Part shown: positions 57,366-64,000 of the stretch, piece after piece
Numbering within the stretch: position 1 is the first letter of the stretch
Layout of the letters: every line of letters starts with the position of its first letter
Assembly: GCF_007570835.1 (NCBI RefSeq)
Contig: NZ_SUNC01000002.1
Coordinates: 372,001-436,000, forward strand
Length of the DNA stretch: 64,000 bases
From: Croceicoccus sediminis
GTDB lineage: Bacteria > Pseudomonadota > Alphaproteobacteria > Sphingomonadales > Sphingomonadaceae
Direction of reading: 5' to 3'
Translations under genes and position numbers: made by a program
Notes under the pieces: generated by a model
The model's input: the letters and a program-made list of their open reading frames with translations, nothing else
The model's database searches: none
What the model was told of the DNA's origin: nothing

Positions 57366-58205
57366 TCAGGCTGCACGAAATAATAGTGCCCGCGGATTGT
57401 TTCCCAGGTCTCGGTACATCGCGGCGGATAGCCCCGACTTTTCACCGATTGCTGTCACGGCGTCCGCCTGGCGTGACCCGATTTCGATGACCGCGATGCC
57501 GCCGGGCGCCAGTAATTCGGGCAGCACGGGGACGAGAATGCGATAATCGTCGAGGCCGTCCTTCCCGGCAAAAAGCGCCTCTGCCGGTTCGTGGTCGCGC
57601 ACGTCGGGGGCGAGATCGGGGTCGTGCGTTTCGACATAGGGCGGGTTGGACAGGACGAGGTCGAAGCGGCCCAATCCGTTACGCCAAGTGTCTTGCGTCC
57701 AGTCGCCAGCCTGCATCACGGAGCGGTTCGACATGCCGGTCGCTTTCGCGTTTTCGCAGGCGACGGCAAGCGCGGCGGGGCTGCGTTCGATGCCGATCCC
57801 TTGCGTCTTGGGCCAGACCGACAATGCGGCCAGCAGCAGCGCGCCCGTGCCGGTGCCGCAATCGAGAATGCGCGCGGGGGCGCGATCGGCGAAGGCTTCG
57901 ATCGCCGCCTCGATCAGTGTTTCTGTATCGGGGCGCGGGGTCAGGACATCGGGCGTGACCTTGAGCGGGAGGCCGTAGAATTCATGGAAACCGGTGATCT
58001 GCGAAACGGGCTTTCCGGTCAGCCGCTGTTCCAGAAACGGCCCGAACGCGGCGGGCGCATCGTCGCGGGCATGGCGTAGCAACATGTCGGAGCGGCTGGC
58101 GCCCAGCGCGTGCGCCATCAGCAGTTCGGCATCAAGGCGGGGCGAGGTGCTGACCCCGTCCAGTGCGCGGGCGGCGTCGCGCAGGGCATCCGCCACGCTG
58201 CCCAC
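57366..58205 (-). CDS. prmC: Release factor glutamine methyltransferase
   Basis: The 279-residue enzyme methylates the Gln of the GGQ motif in release factors, using SAM. It has the N-terminal helical domain, motif I (ILDCGTGTGALLLA, residues 113-126) and the substrate motif NPPY at 187-190. The start is GTG 58205, two bases after the prfA stop; GTG 58196 is an alternative. Its target RF1 is encoded directly upstream, a classical arrangement. Confidence 0.95.
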   Translation of the reverse strand: MGSVADALRDAARALDGVSTSPRLDAELLMAHALGASRSDMLLRHARDDAPAAFGPFLEQRLTGKPVSQITGFHEFYGLPLKVTPDVLTPRPDTETLIEAAIEAFADRAPARILDCGTGTGALLLAALSVWPKTQGIGIERSPAALAVACENAKATGMSNRSVMQAGDWTQDTWRNGLGRFDLVLSNPPYVETHDPDLAPDVRDHEPAEALFAGKDGLDDYRILVPVLPELLAPGGIAVIEIGSRQADAVTAIGEKSGLSAAMYRDLGNNPRALLFRAA

Positions 58206-58207
58206 GA

Positions 58208-59281
58208 TCAGCCCGCTTCGTTCTGCGCGGCAAGGCGCGCGGCCTGATCCTCTGCGATCAGCGCGTCGACCAGTTCGGCAAGGCCGGGCCCTTCGAGAAT
58301 CTCGGGCAGCTTGTGCAGGGTCAACCCGATGCGGTGGTCGGTCACGCGCCCTTGCGGAAAGTTGTAGGTGCGGATGCGCTCGGACCGGTCGCCGCTGCCG
58401 ACCATGGCCTTGCGGGCCTCGGCCTCTGCGCCGTGGGCTTCGTCGCGCATCTTTTCGTAGAGGCGGGCGCGCAGGACCTGCATCGCCTTGGCCTTGTTCT
58501 TGTGCTGGCTGCGCTCGTCCTGCTGGGTGACGACGATGCCGCTGGGCAAGTGCGTGATGCGCACGGCCGAATCGGTCGTATTGACGTGCTGACCGCCTGC
58601 GCCCGATGCGCGGTAGATATCGATCTTCAGGTCGTTGTCGGCGATCTGCACGTCGACCTCGTCGGGTTCGGGCAGGACCGCGACGGTCGCCGCGCTGGTA
58701 TGGATGCGTCCGCCGCTTTCGGTGACGGGCACGCGTTGCACGCGGTGGACGCCGCTTTCGAACTTCAGCTTGGCGAAGACGCCCTGGCCCGACACGTTGG
58801 CGACGATTTCCTTGAAGCCGCCGACGTCCGACGCGTTCATCGAAATCGCCTCGACCCGCCAGCCCTGTTCGGCGGCATAGCGTTCGTACATGCGGAACAG
58901 GTCGCCTGCGAAAAGCGCGGCCTCATCCCCGCCGGTGCCGGCGCGGATTTCGAGCATTGCCGGGCGAGCATCGGCGGCGTCACGCGGCAGGAGCGCGATG
59001 GCAAGGCGATCTTCGGCCTCGGGCAGTTCCGCCTCGATCCGGGCGATGTCATCGGCGGCCATCGCCTTCATCTCCGGGTCGGCCAGCATTTCGCGCAGTT
59101 CGGCCAGTTCGCTGCGCATTCCGGCAACGCCCGCCGCTTCGCGCGCAACAGGTTCCAGTTCCGCATAGTCGCGGCTGGCCTTTACGAAGTCGTCGCCCTC
59201 CAGCGTGCCCGACGCCAGCCGCGCTTCCAGTTCGGAAAAGCGCTGCGCGATCTGGGAGAGGCGTTGATCGGAGACTTGCAC
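58208..59281 (-). CDS. prfA: Peptide chain release factor 1
   Basis: The 357-residue factor recognises UAA and UAG stop codons. The GGQ peptidyl-tRNA hydrolysis motif is at 229-231 ([18 protein letters not shown]) and the codon-reading PVT motif at 185-187. The start is GTG 59281, six bases after hisS. It is co-transcribed with hisS and prmC on the minus strand. Confidence 0.98.
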   Translation of the reverse strand: MQVSDQRLSQIAQRFSELEARLASGTLEGDDFVKASRDYAELEPVAREAAGVAGMRSELAELREMLADPEMKAMAADDIARIEAELPEAEDRLAIALLPRDAADARPAMLEIRAGTGGDEAALFAGDLFRMYERYAAEQGWRVEAISMNASDVGGFKEIVANVSGQGVFAKLKFESGVHRVQRVPVTESGGRIHTSAATVAVLPEPDEVDVQIADNDLKIDIYRASGAGGQHVNTTDSAVRITHLPSGIVVTQQDERSQHKNKAKAMQVLRARLYEKMRDEAHGAEAEARKAMVGSGDRSERIRTYNFPQGRVTDHRIGLTLHKLPEILEGPGLAELVDALIAEDQAARLAAQNEAG

Positions 59282-59287
59282 TGCGTG

Positions 59288-60517
59288 TCAGTCGGCCAAA
59301 GCCGCTTCGATCGTCGCGGCGAGGTTGTCCTCGGCCTTGATGCGGCTGGTCACTTCGCCTTCGCGGATCGAGTAGGCAAGGATCGCCTTCGCGCCCTGCT
59401 TCACCGCCTTGTCAAACCGCTTGCGCGGGCTGCCGCTGGCGAAAAGTTCGGCGCTGGTGCCCGAACGGCGCAGGCGCGACACGGCGGCGACGCCATCGGC
59501 CATCGCGGCATCGTCTTCGACCACGACGATCACTTCGGTGACGGCTTCCTCACGCTCTCCCACCAACATCGCAAGCCGTTCGATCCCTGCGGCCCAGCCG
59601 ACCGCCGGGGTCTGCGGACCGCCCAGTGCTTCCATCAACCCGTCATAGCGCCCGCCGCCCAGCACGGTGCCTTGCGCACCAAGCCGGTCGGTCACAAATT
59701 CGAAAGCGGTGTGGCGATAATAGTCGAGCCCGCGCACCAGCGAATCCATGCGGGCCCACTTCACCCCTGCGGCATCAAGGCCGGACGTGACCGCGCCGAA
59801 GAAGTCCTGCGCTTCGCCCGAAAGGAACTGGTCGATCTTCGGCGCATCGGCGACGAAAGGCCTGTCGCGCGGGTCCTTGGAATCGAGGATCCTCAGCGGA
59901 TTACGCTCCAGCCGGTCCTGCGAATCTTCGGACAGCGACGCGGCATGGTCGCGGAAATATTCGACCAGCGCGGCGCGCCACGCCTCGCGGCTGTCGCCAT
60001 CGCCCAACGTGTTGAGCTGCAAGGTCACGCCATCGGCGATGCCCAGTTCGTGCAGGAGCTGATCGGCCATGACCAGAAGCTCGACATCGGCTTGCGGCTC
60101 GGCCGCGCCGATCACTTCGGCGTCGATCTGGTGGAACTGGCGATAGCGGCCCTTTTGCGGGCGTTCGTACCGGAACAACGGGCCGTGCGTCGCGATCTTC
60201 AGCGGGGCATACTGTTTCCAGCCATCGGTGATGTAGGCGCGGGCAAGTCCGGCGGTGAATTCGGGACGCAGGGTCAGCGATTCTCCGCCGCGATCCTCGA
60301 ACGAATACATCTCTTTCGAAACCACGTCGGTGGTCTCGCCAAGACTGCGCGAGAAGACGGCGGTCTTTTCGAACACGGGCATTTCGACCCGGCGGAAACG
60401 ATAGAGTTTGCGCACGCGTTCGAAGGTTTCGACGACGTGGGCGAAGCTTTCCGCCTCTGCGCCGAAAATGTCCTGTGTGCCGCGAATGGCTTTTGGGGTG
60501 TCGATCTTGCCGCTCAT
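59288..60517 (-). CDS. hisS: Histidyl-tRNA synthetase
   Basis: The 409-residue class II synthetase charges tRNA-His. It shows [14 protein letters not shown], motif 2 ([25 protein letters not shown]), [23 protein letters not shown] and motif 3 ([10 protein letters not shown]), followed by a C-terminal anticodon-binding domain. It is the first gene of the hisS-prfA-prmC group. The 95 bases upstream, shared with the divergent M61 gene, should hold its promoter. Confidence 0.97.
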   Translation of the reverse strand: MSGKIDTPKAIRGTQDIFGAEAESFAHVVETFERVRKLYRFRRVEMPVFEKTAVFSRSLGETTDVVSKEMYSFEDRGGESLTLRPEFTAGLARAYITDGWKQYAPLKIATHGPLFRYERPQKGRYRQFHQIDAEVIGAAEPQADVELLVMADQLLHELGIADGVTLQLNTLGDGDSREAWRAALVEYFRDHAASLSEDSQDRLERNPLRILDSKDPRDRPFVADAPKIDQFLSGEAQDFFGAVTSGLDAAGVKWARMDSLVRGLDYYRHTAFEFVTDRLGAQGTVLGGGRYDGLMEALGGPQTPAVGWAAGIERLAMLVGEREEAVTEVIVVVEDDAAMADGVAAVSRLRRSGTSAELFASGSPRKRFDKAVKQGAKAILAYSIREGEVTSRIKAEDNLAATIEAALAD

Positions 60518-60612
60518 GACCGCGCGCCTTAGCGATGTTCATGCGGGCTGAAAAGCATCGCTGTCGGGCCATGCTGTTGCATCATGCAAAGCCCCTGACC
60601 ATGTAGTAGGCG

Positions 60613-62568
60613 ATGAAACCGTTTCCGATGATCGCGCTGCTCGCAGCCAGCGCCCCACTCGCCCTCACCACCGCCCCCGTTTCCGCCTTGGCCCAGACCC
60701 AGGCGGAAGAGGTGCGCAGCCTGCCCGCCGCGGGCCTTGCGCTATCGCAGGACGTGCCGGACCCCTTCGATACGCCCTATCCGGGCGGAACCATCACCAT
60801 CGATGTCGACGCGACGGACCTTGCGCGCGGCCTGTTCCGCACGACCGAGACGATCCCCGTCGCCCCCGGCACCGAAAAGCTGACGCTGCTCTATCCGCAA
60901 TGGCGGCCCGGCGAGCACGAGGGGCTCGCCAAGATCCGCAACCTGAACGGTATCCGTTTTACCGTGGACGGCAAGGACGTGGCATGGGAGCGTGATCCGG
61001 TCGAGCTATATGCCTTTCACCTGGACCTGCCCGAAGGTGCGAGCGAAGTGGTCGCGCATCTTGTCTATACCTCGCCGCTGCGTCCGTCCGAGGGGCGCAT
61101 CGTGATGACGCCCGAAATGCTGAACCTCAAGTTCGAGGAAATGACGCTCTACCCCGCAGGCCACTACGTGCGCCGCATCGCGGTGAAGCCGACCGTCACG
61201 TTTCCGGCAGGCTGGGACGTGGCCACCGCGCTCGACGGCATGGCGCGCAGCGGCGACACGGTGACCTGGGCGCAGACCGATTACCAGACGCTGGTCGACA
61301 GCCCGATCTTCGCCGGGGAATATCACCGCGAATGGGATCTTGGCCACGATGCGCGGCTTCAGGCCTTTGCCCACGATCCCGAAGAGCTTGAGGCGAGCGA
61401 CGAACGGATCGCCAGCATCCGCGCTCTGGTGGACGAGGCGGTGATCCTGTTCGGCAACCAGCAGTGGGACCATTACGACTTCCTGCTGGGCCTGACCGAC
61501 GATCTTGGCGACATCGGGCTGGAACATCACCGATCATCGGAAAACACGCTTCCGCCCGACACGTTCGAGGACTGGGAAAAGAACGAATACCGCGTCGACC
61601 TGCTGCCGCACGAACTGGTGCACAGCTGGAATGGCAAGTTCCGCCGCCCGGTGGGTTCGTGGACGCCCGATTACCGCCAGCCGACCCAGAACGAGCTGTT
61701 GTGGGTCTATGAAGGCCAGACGCAGTACTGGGACCTGCCGCTTTCCGTGCGTTCGGGCATGCAGAGCAAGGCGATGGTGCTGGGCGAGATCGCGCGGTCG
61801 GCGGCCGAATACGTGAACGAGCCGGGCCGTGCATGGCGTTCGCTGGCCGACACCACCAACGATCCGCAGATCGGTCAGCGCGCGGCGAAGCCGTACTACA
61901 GCTATGCCCGGGGCGAGGAATATTACAACGAAGGCGCTCTCGTCTGGCTCGAAGCGGACATGCTGATCCGCAGCGAGACGAACGGCCGCAAGTCGCTGGA
62001 CGATTTTGCGAAGCTGTTCTTCGGCGGTCATCCGGGCGATTGGGGCGAGATCACGTATGATTTCGGCGACGTGGTCGATACGCTGAACGCGGTTCATCCT
62101 CACGACTGGGCGACGTTCCTGCGCGAAAGGGTCTATGCACCCGGCGCGCCCGCACCGCTGAAGGGTATCCAGCTTGGCGGCTACGAACTTGTCTTCAAGG
62201 ATGAGCCGAATCCCTTCGATGCCAGCCTGATGGCCAAGGGCGCGCTGCGGCTGGAACATTCGCTGGGCATGGTGCTGAACGAAAGCGGCACGGTGACTTC
62301 GGTGATCTGGGACGGCGTCGCCTTCAAGGCGGGTATCGTCAGCGGGGCCGAGATCGTGGCCGTCAACGGGAAGGAATATTCGGCCGAAACGATGAAAAAG
62401 GCGATCACCGCGGCCAGGGAAAGCGGCACGATCGACCTGCTGGTCAAGCGCGGCGGACGGTACACGACCGTGTCGGTCGCCTACGATGGCGGGCTGCGCT
62501 GGCCGTGGCTGGAAAAGGCGGTGAAGGGCACGGCCCATATCGACCGCTGGCTGGAGCCGCGACGCTAG
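60613..62568 (+). CDS. M61 family (glycyl aminopeptidase-like) metallopeptidase
   Basis: The 651-residue exported protein has a signal peptide (ending VSALAQ). A beta-rich N-terminal M61 domain follows, then the zinc motif HELVHSWNGKFRRP near residue 332 with a downstream Glu in NELLWVYEGQTQYW. A C-terminal PDZ domain (LGMVLNESGTVTSVIWDGVAF, AGIVSGAEIVAVNG) lies near residues 550-625. It probably acts in the periplasm on peptides or damaged proteins. It is monocistronic, divergent from hisS. Confidence 0.93.
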   Translation: MKPFPMIALLAASAPLALTTAPVSALAQTQAEEVRSLPAAGLALSQDVPDPFDTPYPGGTITIDVDATDLARGLFRTTETIPVAPGTEKLTLLYPQWRPGEHEGLAKIRNLNGIRFTVDGKDVAWERDPVELYAFHLDLPEGASEVVAHLVYTSPLRPSEGRIVMTPEMLNLKFEEMTLYPAGHYVRRIAVKPTVTFPAGWDVATALDGMARSGDTVTWAQTDYQTLVDSPIFAGEYHREWDLGHDARLQAFAHDPEELEASDERIASIRALVDEAVILFGNQQWDHYDFLLGLTDDLGDIGLEHHRSSENTLPPDTFEDWEKNEYRVDLLPHELVHSWNGKFRRPVGSWTPDYRQPTQNELLWVYEGQTQYWDLPLSVRSGMQSKAMVLGEIARSAAEYVNEPGRAWRSLADTTNDPQIGQRAAKPYYSYARGEEYYNEGALVWLEADMLIRSETNGRKSLDDFAKLFFGGHPGDWGEITYDFGDVVDTLNAVHPHDWATFLRERVYAPGAPAPLKGIQLGGYELVFKDEPNPFDASLMAKGALRLEHSLGMVLNESGTVTSVIWDGVAFKAGIVSGAEIVAVNGKEYSAETMKKAITAARESGTIDLLVKRGGRYTTVSVAYDGGLRWPWLEKAVKGTAHIDRWLEPRR

Positions 62569-62731
62569 CTTTCGCAGCCGTGACGATCCTTTTCGCAGGC
62601 GCGGCGCGGATTGCACATCAGACCAAAGGAAGCCTTGGCGAAGGGGCGCGGGCGCGCTAGAGGCACCGGCGTTCATTTCGCTTGCTGCACTGCGGCAAGC
62701 TTCACTTTATCGTGATACGACAGGAATTCCG

Positions 62732-63271
62732 ATGCGCATCGACATGATCCCGACCGGCGACAATCCGCCCGAAAGTCTCAACGTCATCATCGAGGTCCCG
62801 ACCGGCGGCGAACCCGTGAAGTACGAATTCGACAAGGCATCGGGCGCGCTGTTCGTCGACCGCATCCTGCACACGCCGATGCGCTATCCGGCCAACTACG
62901 GCTTTGTCCCGCACACGCTTTCGCCCGACGGCGACCCTCTCGACGCGCTCGTCGTGGCGCGCAGCCCCTTCGTTCCCGGCTCGGTCGTGCGCGCGCGCCC
63001 GATCGCGGTCCTCAACCTCGAAGACGAACACGGCGGCGATGAAAAGCTGGTCTGCGTGCCGGTGGATTCGACTTTCCCGTACTACAGCAACGTCGCGGAA
63101 AAAGCCGATCTGCCCGAAATCGTGATGCAGCAGATCGAACACTTCTTCACCCACTACAAGGATCTCGAAGCCGAGAAGTGGGTCCGCATCGGTAACTGGG
63201 GCGGCGCCGAAGAAGCACGCCAGATCGTGATCGAAGCGATCGAACGCGCCAAGGAAGCAGGCCAGGCCTGA
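62732..63271 (+). CDS. ppa: Inorganic pyrophosphatase, family I
   Basis: The 179-residue soluble enzyme hydrolyses pyrophosphate and pulls biosynthetic reactions forward. It has EVPTGGEPVKYEFDKASGAL, RYPANYGFVPHTLSPDGDPLD (metal-binding acids), the following DALV strand and a later FTHYKDLEAEKWV. ATG 62732 follows CAGGAATTCCG, with AGGA as ribosome-binding site. Length matches the family. It converges on the MscS gene with 21 bases between stops. Confidence 0.97.
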   Translation: MRIDMIPTGDNPPESLNVIIEVPTGGEPVKYEFDKASGALFVDRILHTPMRYPANYGFVPHTLSPDGDPLDALVVARSPFVPGSVVRARPIAVLNLEDEHGGDEKLVCVPVDSTFPYYSNVAEKADLPEIVMQQIEHFFTHYKDLEAEKWVRIGNWGGAEEARQIVIEAIERAKEAGQA

Positions 63272-63278
63272 CCTTTCG

Positions 63279-63317
63279 GGACGAGCAGCCGCTCACTCTA
63301 CAGGGCGGCTCTCGTCC
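63279..63317. terminator. Imperfect hairpin between ppa and the MscS gene
   Basis: GGACGAG plus AGCCGC (63279-63292, one bulged C) pairs with GCGGCT plus CTCGTCC (63305-63317) around a 12-base loop. It spans the convergent gene ends, and its right arm is inside the last codons of the MscS gene. No T-run follows on the plus strand. A shared end signal is plausible but unproven. Confidence 0.35.
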
Positions 63318-64000
63318 AGCAGGTCTTTCTCGCGCGTACCCTGCCGCTCCCGCTCGACAAGTTCGGCGACGTGGGTTTCGGGCGCGGTATCGACCTTTTC
63401 CTCGGCAATCGCGGCGCGGGACGCCTTGGCCGGTTTCGGACCGGTCTCGGCGGCACCGGGAAGCGGCATCGGGGCAGAGCGCGGGTCGATGCGCAGGCGG
63501 TAGATCGGCTCCGGCAGTCCGAAACCTGCGTCCTCCAGCGCCTTCTTCGCCGCCTCGATAGCCAGCGAACGCGCCTTGTAGAAATCGGTATCGGTCTGGT
63601 CGATCCAGCCGAGGAACCGCACGACCACGTTCGAATCGCCGACATTCATGACGCGCGCGCCCGGAACGGGATCGTCGATCACGAAATCGAGCGCCGCGAT
63701 CGCCGCGGTGCCGACCGCCATCGCCTCGACCGGATCGTCATCGGCATCGACGCCCAGATCGAATTCGAAGCGGCGCTGCGGATTGGTGGTGTAGTTCAGG
63801 ATCACCGCCTTGAAGACGGTGGAGTTCGGAATGCGCAAGTGATTGCCGTCCAGCGTCATCAGCACCGTGGCGCGGCTGGTCAGGCGGATGACGCGGCCCT
63901 CGTTCCCCTCGATCACGACATGGTCGTTGGCGCGGAACGGCTGGCGCAGGGACAGCATGATCGAGGAAATGTAATTGTCGATCGTATCGCGCACGGCAAA
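63293..64000 (-). CDS. MscS-type mechanosensitive channel, N-terminus beyond window
   Basis: The frame runs off the right edge, leaving about 235 C-terminal residues. The visible start (AVRDTIDNYISSIMLSLRQPF, then NDHVVIEGNEGRVIRLTSRATVLMT and LRIPNSTVFKAVILNYT) is the end of the pore helix TM3 and the beta domain of MscS channels. The C-terminal alpha/beta domain follows, then a Lys/Ala/Pro-rich tail of about 60 residues. It opens under membrane tension to relieve hypo-osmotic shock. Membrane helices upstream of the pore are outside the window. Confidence 0.9.
   Translation of the reverse strand, partial: FAVRDTIDNYISSIMLSLRQPFRANDHVVIEGNEGRVIRLTSRATVLMTLDGNHLRIPNSTVFKAVILNYTTNPQRRFEFDLGVDADDDPVEAMAVGTAAIAALDFVIDDPVPGARVMNVGDSNVVVRFLGWIDQTDTDFYKARSLAIEAAKKALEDAGFGLPEPIYRLRIDPRSAPMPLPGAAETGPKPAKASRAAIAEEKVDTAPETHVAELVERERQGTREKDLLDESRPVE

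Noticed and set aside
58163-60532. A 789-residue open frame antisense to prfA and hisS
   Set aside because: It spans two well-defined essential genes on the opposite strand and shows only GC-bias composition.

Overview
The window is GC-rich, densely coded chromosomal DNA from an alphaproteobacterium. It is most probably a member of the Sphingomonadales, close to the Erythrobacteraceae. This rests on gene content and order: DUF3576 lipoprotein-leuS-lptE-holA, ribonuclease D-lptC-lptA, hisS-prfA-prmC-DUF4167, an RHH_4 protein and M61 peptidase are all familiar neighbours in that order. The species cannot be named from sequence reading alone. I saw no rRNA, tRNA, CRISPR array, transposase or integrase.

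Layout. Positions 1-5440 hold a truncated exported protein, then a DUF3576 lipoprotein, leuS, lptE and holA. Positions 5545-29821 form a large exopolysaccharide/capsule locus. Its first block (5545-12846) holds a polyprenyl-phosphate sugar-1-phosphate transferase, a small exported protein with its own terminator, an O-antigen-ligase-type membrane protein, a Wza-like export lipoprotein, a Wzz/tyrosine autokinase and a TPR-like membrane protein. A minus-strand pair (12832-14537) encodes an acyltransferase and a GT4 glycosyltransferase. A very tight plus-strand operon (14670-22683) follows: a gmd remnant, a PLP enzyme with His in place of the catalytic Lys (ColD/E1-like sugar 3-dehydratase), an SDR, GT2, GT14, a GDP-fucose/colitose-synthase-like SDR, GT4 and a Wzx-type flippase. 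The rest of the locus is a Wzy-like polymerase, two GT4 genes, a two-gene minus-strand module that looks phage-tail derived (25406-27813), and a methyltransferase.

Positions 29847-31713 return to the core genome (lptA, lptC, ribonuclease D). Then come ung, two GNAT acetyltransferases, a DksA/TraR zinc-finger protein and an RHH protein. A large unknown coiled-coil membrane protein, murA, galU and an 1181-residue MASE1-PAS-HisKA-REC-Hpt hybrid kinase follow. Positions 42464-64000 carry an M23 peptidase, a DUF455 ferritin-like protein, bcp, glnE, a split 3-oxoacid CoA-transferase pair, a hemerythrin, glutathione peroxidase, a 5'-nucleotidase, a T4-type lysozyme, metK, lnt, DUF4167, prmC, prfA, hisS, an M61 peptidase, ppa and a truncated MscS channel.

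How it works together. The sugar transferase should load the first sugar on undecaprenyl phosphate. The GTs extend it, the flippase moves it across the inner membrane, one or both Wzy-like proteins polymerise it, and Wzz/tyrosine kinase plus the Wza-like lipoprotein export it. GalU further along can supply UDP-glucose. Two enzymes in the operon (ColD-like and Fcl-like) belong to families that use GDP-4-keto-6-deoxymannose. The local gmd that should make it has lost its catalytic core by an in-frame deletion. The most unusual points are this deletion, the inferred 3,6-dideoxyhexose branch, and the phage-tail-like beta-helix module lodged among the glycosyltransferases.
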